62,000 nt of DNA, taken from positions 32,922,427-32,984,426 of the forward strand of contig CM022671.1 in assembly GCA_012295275.1 (NCBI GenBank), in the 5' to 3' direction. A program made the position numbers and the translations under genes. Every line of letters starts with the position of its first letter. Positions within the stretch are counted from its first letter, which is position 1. This document shows, piece by piece, positions 48,851 through 59,054 of this stretch. The notes below the pieces were generated by a model. The model saw nothing but the letters and a program-made list of their open reading frames with translations, was not told the DNA's origin and did not search any database. The stretch is from Chrysomallon squamiferum. Its lineage: Eukaryota; Mollusca; Gastropoda; Neomphalida; Peltospiridae.

Positions 48851-50351
48851 TGATCTCCAAGAAAAATACACTTTACAAAACCAATTTATTTCTTTACATT
48901 CTCTTCTTTTTTTTTTTTTTTTTTTTTTATACAATATTTGTCATTTATAAATACATTTTTCTTTAAAAAAAAAAAATAAATAAAACAACACGTTAAAAAA
49001 AATTAAAGTCAAGGTATATATGTGTGTGTGTGTGTGTGTGTGGGTGGGTGGGTGTCTTTATGTACTGTGTTATTTAAGAGAGAATAATTCAAGCATGCCT
49101 GATATCGGCAAATCTTTGATTTCTTCAGTGTTCACGATCTTCTACATTCGACCCTCGTGTTTTTTAACTACACACACGGATATTATACTCATTGCATAAT
49201 CCTAACCAAGTGTTAATTACACAACAAGATTTGCTAAGTCTTGTATAACAGTACTTGTATTCGCGGTTAATCAGTTCAAAATAAGTATCTGTAAATATGC
49301 GGTTACGTGAGGGAAGCAGGAGGCGCGCGACCCACCCCTGTTAACTGCGATAAATATTGTGTTTGCTTCTCTTTTTATTTATTTCCTTCTTCTTCTTTTC
49401 TTCTTTCATAATTATAAATGAAATTTATTTCGTCTTGAAAATTTGAAAACACATTAAATACGGCAGCCCCACGTTTTTTTTTTTTTTTTTTTTTATCAGT
49501 TCTGGTTCCTCCTCTGGTGTCGACTGTGTGATGTTTTACACTAAAGTAATATGTGCCACCTGCCACTCAAATGTCAAACTGAAGAAACTAAAACTATCAC
49601 ACCTATTCGTGTGTACCATACGTGTAACATACGGCGTGGGAATTCAGCCATTCATAATCACTACTCTGTTTCTTTTTACCTTTGGGTGTCTGAAAATACA
49701 CGCATAATACGTGTAAGCTAAGACGAACTGACAGAAAGACGGCTTAAGTTAGCAGTCTGTCACATGTAACTGTCTTTAGCTAACAAACAGAAAAATCAAC
49801 GTAATGGTGAGGGATTTCGCTGAAATAGTAAACCCCGCAGGATCGTTTCTTTGCAGATTAAAATATTAATTAAGAAATGAAGCCTAGAGTGGTCTACAGG
49901 ACGCTGGATCGACTCCAGGAAGATAACGTGAAAGTATTCATTTAGATTAGAAATTCGGATTATGCTCAATTAGAGATATATATTATCACGTAGTATATAT
50001 ATATAAAACGGTTCAAGGACATTGTGTCAAAATATCAGTAGTCAGAATGTCGGCTATTGAATTGGTACCTAGGTGAAAATGTCAGTTTTTTAAACTATAT
50101 TTTTGGAAATAATTAGCTAAATTATACTTATATGAGTTCTACCAATCAATAACATATTCAGCTCTTTATATAAAATTATACGTCATTTGTCTCAACCCTA
50201 TATTCATAAACATATAAATTAGGTTAGCCATTAACAAACAAGAAAACAAGAACATTTATCATTATTTCACGTAAATCTGTTGTACTGTATTTATTAGAAC
50301 CTACATAACTACCTCCAAATATGCCTGTCAACCAAACTATTCCAAGCACAC

Positions 50352-50401
<50 letters not shown>

Positions 50402-50686
50402 ACATTCATATTCATACATGCATATGTCAGGAAATTCATACGTTAAAAATATATTCAGTAATATGTAATAATTCAGTCAGGAGAATCAACTTTTTTTTTT
50501 ATATATGTGTTAATATAAATCCCTTGTAAAATAAAATACCCATACCCACGATAACCGATTAATTATGTTCCTTTATCCGATTCAAACTACAGTTCTTAAC
50601 TATAAAATTTGACACGTTGACTGATACTACACAATAATTGTCCACTCTTATTATGTACGTAAACATACTCAGAACTGAATTTGTAT

Positions 50687-50744
<58 letters not shown>

Positions 50745-51290
50745 TGTGTGTGTGTGTTCTTTCTTGCATCCCATACAAACAAAATTACTCTGACATCTAT
50801 GTAACATTAAAAGCGATTTTTTCTGACATTTCTGACATCCACAAACACGGTAAAAATCCCATTAAACATACCTGGTTGATTAATTAATAACAATAAAATC
50901 AGTGACTGAATCATTCATGTTTAACATACGCTTCATAATTATATCTTTTGGTAACATTATTATGCTGCTAGTACTATTACTACTAAACTACTACTGTTGC
51001 TGCTGTTGCTTCTACTACTGCTATTTCGACTAATACAGATTATACTTTACTACATTATTACTAGGTAATCACTACTGTTATAAAAAAATTAAAAAAATTA
51101 AAAGAAAGAAAAAAAGAAATCCGCATGGTTCCAGAACCAAATTTCTAATTTCCTTTGCCTTTTGATCTGCATATCCCAGCTCGGTACATCGTAAAATGAT
51201 TAGCCACAGTTAACATGCTTTATGATAGGTAAATAGGTGCTTGGTACTGCATGCATATATATACAAGGTGAAACCAATAGCGAGTTGTTT
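48851..51290. other. Intergenic DNA, no gene seen
   Basis: T-run 48907-48928, (GT)n at about 49021-49042, T-run 49476-49494, (AC)n 50352-50399 and (TG)n 50690-50757. The block 49258-49356 starts and ends with related inverted segments (TATTCGCGGTTAA and TTAACTGCGATAAATA), which may be a small transposon relic. Confidence 0.55.
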
Positions 51291-51800
51291 TTTAAATGTA
51301 AATATTACAACATGCAGCGGCGGACTATTATGGAAAACGTAGAGCTTAAGCGAAGCCCTCCTGTCACCAGCTTTTGATACGGCCGGTTGAAAAGTTCTGG
51401 CAGCCTGCGTGATCTCGTAATCTTGGTTAATCCAGATAATAATATGGTCTCTTGTTAATTTTACAAGTGTTTTGCCTTCGTACAGCTGCTGTGGCTTCCA
51501 CTTGAGATTGCTGTATTCGCGACGGTGGCGGAGGAAATTAAGTTAGACGATAAGTTTATTGGGTGATCGGATCACGAGAGAAACCGACGAGTCATTTTTG
51601 TTCTGCGTGCCATTCTGCTAAAACTTCTCGTTAACCTTGCACACAAACTGTCAAATTTTCTTTCGACTTTGTCTTAACTTTTATTGACTCTAAGAACAAA
51701 AACAAAAAACAAAAATTAATTAAATATATATATATATATATATATATACTGTGTACAGTTACTAAATATTTTTTGATGATTCAAATACTGTGTTTTACAG
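51290..51800. other. Complex block upstream of the CARD gene, promoter candidate
   Basis: Moderately G+C-rich sequence with a CCAAT at 51275-51279. A hAT-terminus-like CAGCGGCGGACT starts at 51315, so part of the block may be transposon-derived. A good acceptor (TGTTTTACAG) ends at 51800, implying that the CARD gene has an upstream untranslated exon, perhaps in this block. Confidence 0.3.
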
Positions 51801-52009
51801 GAATGGAATATGTTCTCTAAAGTTTCAAGCTACAGCGACAGATAAACAATTATTGCACCAATTTGTAAGGAATATATATTTCTGTAAGCAACTAATTTCT
51901 CGAACGATTCAGCTGTGTATATTACTGTATGCCACAATGTTCTGACAGTTACAACAGTGTTTCTGGATGCTATACAGAATGTGCCGTAAACATGATTTAA
52001 CGTAGCAAG

Positions 52010-53394
52010 ATGGATCAAAAGTACAGGCTCATTTTGGAAAGGAACAGACAGTTGTTAGTGAACAATATCATTCCTTCAGAGGAGTTTTTTAACCTGCTCT
52101 TCAAAGAAAAAGTTCTTCCGCAAGCAATGCTTAGAGATGTTAAGGTATGTATGTTTATCTGTATATGATAGATGTATGTTGTATATGTATGTATCTACGT
52201 ATATTTTTATATATTTATGTGTTTGTTTCTCTACGTATATTATATGTATGTTTGCAGAATTATGTATTTATGTATGTACGCATGTATACGTGTATGTATG
52301 TATTATGTATCTGACTTTATTACGTTGATGCTTGCCAAAGTAAGAGGTGCATAACATTAATAATTAATGAATGTTATAGGAATGAGGTTATGGGTTATGT
52401 ACAAGTAAATATCTTGGATTTATTCCGAATCATTTTTAACTCAAAATTATAACTGTACACTAGGCATCAAGCCTTTTATATGATAAATAAATACACGTGG
52501 TATAAAAGAACAATTAACTGTGATTATTTCAAAAGATCCCATTCATCATTTTAACCTCGTTCAGTTTATACGCAAATTGGTCTTCTGATGTTTTACGCAA
52601 TTTCCGGTTATTCGGAGGCTTATTTAAAAGAAAAACAGTAAAATATTGTAGGTCATTGATAAATTTGTTCCCCAGGAGAAAACAAGTATTGTTCTCTTTG
52701 TAAAACAGGCGGAAAAGATCGATGTTGGTGAATGTGTCACAGTATAATGTCCCGAGGTAAAAACTTGGTGAGGAATTACTGGACTGATGCCATTCCAGAA
52801 ATGTATCCTGACCAGCAGTAATTGGCAGCGATTATTTAATGAATGCTGTTTTCTGAAAATATAATTAAATGAAATGCGGCGATTCAGACTAAATATTAAG
52901 CAAAATAATTATGCTGTTTCGTTTTATATTAGAATTGTTATATTTCACCAACATAATCTTGTTTCATGTTTTCTTGTTGTTGTTGTTGTTGTTCTTCTTC
53001 TTCTTATTATTATTATTATTATCGTCGTCGATGCCGTCATTTTTGTTATTTTGTTGCTGATCATGTAAATTTAAGTCTATGTGTATGTGTGTGCATAAGT
53101 ATGTATGTGTGTATGTGTATGGATATGTATGAATGTATATGTATGTATGCCAGAATTATCATCATTATTATCATGAGGAAACTATAGATATAATCATCTA
53201 TTGTTATTTTTTTTCTTTAATTAATTTTTGAGTAATATTTTTTTTTTTTTTTTTTTTTTTCATTTTATATATCAGTGTCTCAGGACTTAACAAAGATCTG
53301 TTAATCAAGCACTGAATAGAAAATGATCACATAACGAGAAACATTGTTACTTTTCCAAAACCAGTGTTTCAAGTGTCCAGAACAATTTAGTTCA

Positions 53395-53442
<48 letters not shown>

Positions 53443-55052
53443 CTATAAACAATCAAGAGTAAAGCATTGTTTCTTTTTTGTGTTTTTTTGTTTTGTTTTC
53501 GTTTCTTTTTTTTTTTTCTTCTTCTTCTTCTTCCATCAACTTGCGATTTATGGTCAAATAACAGAGAAATAAAGGTAATATTGTAAATATTGCTAACCAT
53601 AAAGCATAATGCCTTGGTTATGATTTGGTACTTTATATTCAGAGACGCTACCCTGAACGATTTTCTTCTTCTAAACCGGTGCTTTATTTCGTTCAGTGGA
53701 ACAGAATCTCTACGTGCTCTCATTAGTAAACATCGTCACAATCGATCTTTCACACCAGGGTGATCGTGCGGCTTACGAAAATCACAGTATGGCTGTTAAT
53801 GTAAACTGATATTCATATGTGTGTAAATTCATATGTATGTGTGTGTATATGTATATATATTTATTATGTAAATTTCTGTGTATATGTATGTGTGTATGCA
53901 TGTGTATGTATATGTGTACGGGTATGTATGTTTAAATGTATGTATGAGTATATATGTTTAACAGAGTTTGCAAATCTTTTTCGTATAAACATGTTGTAGA
54001 TTTTGGATGTTTTGTTGATTATTTGGAGAGGGTTTTCGTTTTCTTTTAGGTGTTTCTGTCTACACTGTTTATATACATATTTAAGTTTTTAATTTTTTTC
54101 CTTTTATTTTTTATTTTATTTTATTTTTTTTTATTTTTAGATTTTTTTTTATTTTTAGATTTTTTTTTTTTTTTTTTCCCCCCACACTGAATAAATGTAT
54201 ATGGTAGTTACATGTTTAAATTTCATGATATACTGTTAAATGCATCCTGGTTTCACTGGTGTGCGTGTGGTAGTGGTTCAGTCAGTGCACGTAGACGAAA
54301 CACTTTGAATAATCGTATGTAATTAGTATTATCTTACCTGTCCCGCACGCAAGCAGCTATTTCAAATATCACACTGACGTCTAATCAGTAGCTTCATTAA
54401 CATATCGAGTACCTACCTACCTCCTCATGCAACCACCAACAAAATAAAAATAGTAATTTTAAAAAAAAGTAAATAATTATCATTATTATAAAACTGTGTA
54501 AACAGTAATGGGGTAATTGCCACTGATACTGCGCATGTCTTAAAAAATGTTTACCTTGTCGAAAACCTTCTTTTTTGTGGGATTTTTTTTTTTTTTTTTT
54601 CGCTCAGTATATTATTCATCGACACGACTTGCAGTAATATTATGCATGTCAGGAAATTCTATAATGTTAAGAAATGTTTGGTTAATAGCCCTGACACCTG
54701 AATTGTTGATTGAGTAATGGCAGTGAGTAATATTACTAGTGTGCAGAGACACCTTACTGAACTGAAAGTACTAAGAAATAACGTAGAAAAAAATAAACCT
54801 ATATGTTTCTGTGTTAGTCACGTTCTCTGACAAAACCAGGGGGCGTGTCTGTCGCAGACGTGCTTCATAACGGCTTGCTCTGATCAGGACATTAATTAGT
54901 TTCACTCACTCACAGCCAGTATGTTTTACTGCTAAACGTGAAAATAAGGAGAGCCGGCGGTTTGTGTGTTTGCTTTGGGAGGGGTTGCTTTTCTTTTTCT
55001 TTTCATTTTTTTCATTTTTGTTGTTGCCTCCTCCCACCGAAAAATAAAATTA

Positions 55053-55111
<59 letters not shown>

Positions 55112-55395
55112 CTTGTGTGAATAATATTATATATCCAATTTCATAGTTTTGTGAAGTTTTCGTTTATTGTTTTTGATTTTTTGTATAAACTTTCTATAAA
55201 GAGTTATCCTGACCTCAAAGTTAAATATATATTTATAACGTTGTCATACACAGGATTTGCAAATTATGATTACAGCACTTGTCCAAAATTATTCATTTTA
55301 TATGGGTTGATTTTGTTTTATATTTGTTGTTGTTGCTGTTGTTGTTTTGCGAGGAGGGTGTTGTTATTATTATTATTATTTATGTTGTTGTTGTT

Positions 55396-55433
<38 letters not shown>

Positions 55434-58400
55434 TTTTTAATTTTTATAATATTCCTATTTTTCGGGGTGGTTTGGTTTCTTTTTTTTTTTTTTTTTTTTT
55501 GGAAAATGTTCATAAGGTTTAAGAAAACAAGATAATGAATTTCAAAATGTCAGCACGTTAGTTTAACGTCAACCTCTGATTATCTGTCAAGTACCACAAG
55601 AACAAACACTGAAGTAAAGTTTACAATGTGTGATTACTCTAGATTGTTTTATCTAAGATACCTCGTTTTCGTACACAACAAACTGTTTGTCTTTGCTGTC
55701 ACTGGTCAAACGCTCAGTGCAATGGACACTATTAAAACTCTTGACCGATACTGATAATGTCCATCACGCTCGCTGATTTATTAAACTAGTTCAAAATTGT
55801 TATAAGTGATTTTATATTTGTGGATAGAAGAAGAAGAAGAAGAAGAAGAAGAACAAGAAGAAGAAGAAAAAGAAGAAGAAATGTTAATAACTAATGATTA
55901 TTTAAAAAAAAATTAAGACAAAGAGAGAGATTCTCGATCTCCTATTGTTCAATTAACCAATTATTATTTTTGTTGTTATTTTGTGTGATTTCTTGTTTTG
56001 GTTTTTTTTATTTTTTTTATTTTTTTGTGTTTTAAATTTATTTATTTATTTTATTCTTTTTATTGTTTTATTATTTTACAATGTAAAACAAAAAATAATT
56101 TAATTGTTTTATTCATCCTTAGGATAATATGATTAAGATACATCAGCAGTAGTAATAATAATAATACAATAATCTAGTGGAATGTACATTTCTGTTCACA
56201 ATATAAATACAGTATATAATACGTGTATTAGAAAATATTAACATTTAAAAGTTTTTATGCAAAAGTAAACATACTTTTTACAACGATCCACTGAATGTTA
56301 AAGTACATTTGTCCTGGGAAAGCAATTCTAGTCTTAAGTCTTTTCACTAGACTTTTGCACTGCCAGTTATACCTGGTTAATTTCCGATGCAGGAATGTGT
56401 CGCTTTATCATATTTTACCAGAACTGGTCATAGTTCATAATAAATGCCTTAACTCAGAAAGTTTATATTTGTTAATAATAAATCCAGCCATTTAACACCA
56501 GTGTACAGTCTCTTTATGTTTATGTTTATGTTTGCAACACATTAACGTCTGCGTGTTCTAATTATTGTCAGGTACCGCAAAGCTGAGTCTTTGACGTAAG
56601 TGCATCCGCAGTCTTTCTCAGTCGTGACGTGAAACAGTTAATTTTATCACCATTTTTCAATGTCTTGTATACTTTTCCATAACCACTGCCTCTGGTTTTT
56701 CACTCAAATGACGAGATTCTTCCGTGATTCCAAGAAAAGACGAACCACGTTCGTTCTCTGGTTTTTGTAGACATTTCGTTTCCAAGTTGTTGATATAATG
56801 TGTCCTTGTCGAGCACGTAGATAAAACGTTCATTTCACGAGTGTCAGTCATCAAACAGGTTAAATGTGTTTCAGTATGTTTGTCTCGACTGCAGTGAGAA
56901 ACGTTATAATCCTCAAAATGCATTGCTATTGATCTTGTCACCGAGTTTTCTATATCTGTTAGAATATTTACAGGAAGACTGGCAAACACTTCCAAATCAT
57001 CCACGATCGTGTTTTCTGCTGTCCCAATGGCCATTTTAAACTGTTTTAGACTGTTTCTATAAAAACGGCGTCTTTTGACGTCCTTTCGTTGAGAATTTAA
57101 ATCTTTCCGATCGGATTTGTTTTCCTCAGAAGAACGCTGCTGACGTTTCATTGCAGAGTTTACTAATAATTATCTGGTGTTCGTAATACACAGTTCATGA
57201 ATGCTTTGTGTTTAATATAACGTATATTATACGTTTCAGGATTGCACAACCGATCTATTTGGGTCATCTGGAAAACCCCAATAGTATAGTCTAAAAATAG
57301 AATACGGAGAAATGTGTCCGAAACAGAAACTGGAAATTTCTGGTCATGTTATCTCGTAAAGCACAATAAATTTCCCATAGTCCAGTTTTGTCATTACACA
57401 GAAATGGTGAAATACTTTCCGTTTATTATTTTTGTTTCCTTTTTTTTTTAAATTTTTTTTTTAACATTTTTTATAAACATTTCGAACACTTATTTTATGG
57501 TACAGAAATCAAATTATTAATATATACATTACTGATCATGCACTATAATGGGAAGTATTAAGACATATTTAATACTAAGTAATAAATTACTGAAACTATA
57601 ATGCATTGTTATAATATAACTTATGTGTTAAAACATACCTCTCACATAAGAAAAACAAAAGAAGAAATAATTCTATTGACAAGATACATTTTCCTCAGTC
57701 ACAGAATCTGAATATTTTTACAAAATTCATAAGTAAATAAACAAATAAATAAATAAAAATGCTTTACACATTCGTGTTCACTTTCTACTGTTCATTGATG
57801 TTTCTTATGAACTTCGCATCCTGCATCAGGAATCCTTCGCTCGGCATTTCGGCCATAATACGATATTCGCCCGACCGTCCGTATACATCTACTTCTTTTT
57901 CAAGCCGATCTTCTGTAAACAAATTCTCAGCAGACGTTCTTTCTCGACAGCATTCAGATGACGTGTTCGTACTGTTCAAATCACGACAAAGTACTGTGCT
58001 GCTGCAATTACTCCGTCCAGTTCTTCTGTAAGTTTCAGCTAGCTCCGAAGGACGATTAATGCGGCACCTGTTGTTTTTGTTGTCGTCACAAATACAGGTT
58101 TCGATATCAGAACGTATACTTGTAGGAAAAACTGGCAAATACGTCAAGATCTTCTCGAATCATCGATTCGGCCTTTTCAACTGCCATTCTGAAATCGTTC
58201 AAATTGTTTCTTTCAGGCATTTTTTTGGTCTACCGGCAGTGTGGATGTCAGTACCAAATGTGTTCACACACGCTGAAATCTTCTTTTATATCTCTTATTC
58301 GGTAACTGGAAATTCCCGATTGCGTTCCAAGAATAGTTGTTTTTTTTTTCTAGGAAAAACCCAGTGTCAGTTTCAAAATAAAATCCCATTTTCAGTTTTC

Positions 58401-58927
58401 TTACTCAGAACTGGATTGAAATGAGGGGAAAAAAACCCCAAAAACCCCAAAACAATTATACTAATAAAGTGCAAAAAGGAAACTACTACTACTAATAATA
58501 AAAATAATGCTACTACTGTTATTGTTATTATTGTTATTATTATTATTATTATTACTACTATTATTATCATCATCATCATTATCATCATCATCATCATAAT
58601 AATAATCATCATCATCATTATTATTATTATTATTAGAGTTCGAATAATAGTTCTAGTTTTGTTCTAGAAAAAACGCGGTGTAAAGTAAATAACCAAGTTT
58701 CAGTTTCCTTATTAACAACTGAATTCATATCAGTGGGAAAGAATTTAGCCCCTGGTGCAAACAATATAAAAGTACAACAAGGAAATGTTGTTGTTGTTTT
58801 TATTATTATTATTATCATCATCATCATTAATATTTTAAATTATTTTACATATAATACAGCCATTATGAAGACGCTTGCAAGGAAAATTGTATTATTTCCA
58901 TCACCATCATCATCATCATCATCATCA

Positions 58928-58970
<43 letters not shown>

Positions 58971-59016
58971 CATCATCATTTTACACTGTGACGATGCAAC
59001 AAGGAAAATTGTTTCT

Positions 59017-59054
<38 letters not shown>

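Noticed and set aside
53301-53723. 140-codon - strand frame with a VCVCVC run
   Set aside because: Built on (AC)n and AAG/T-run translation; no domain or splice context.
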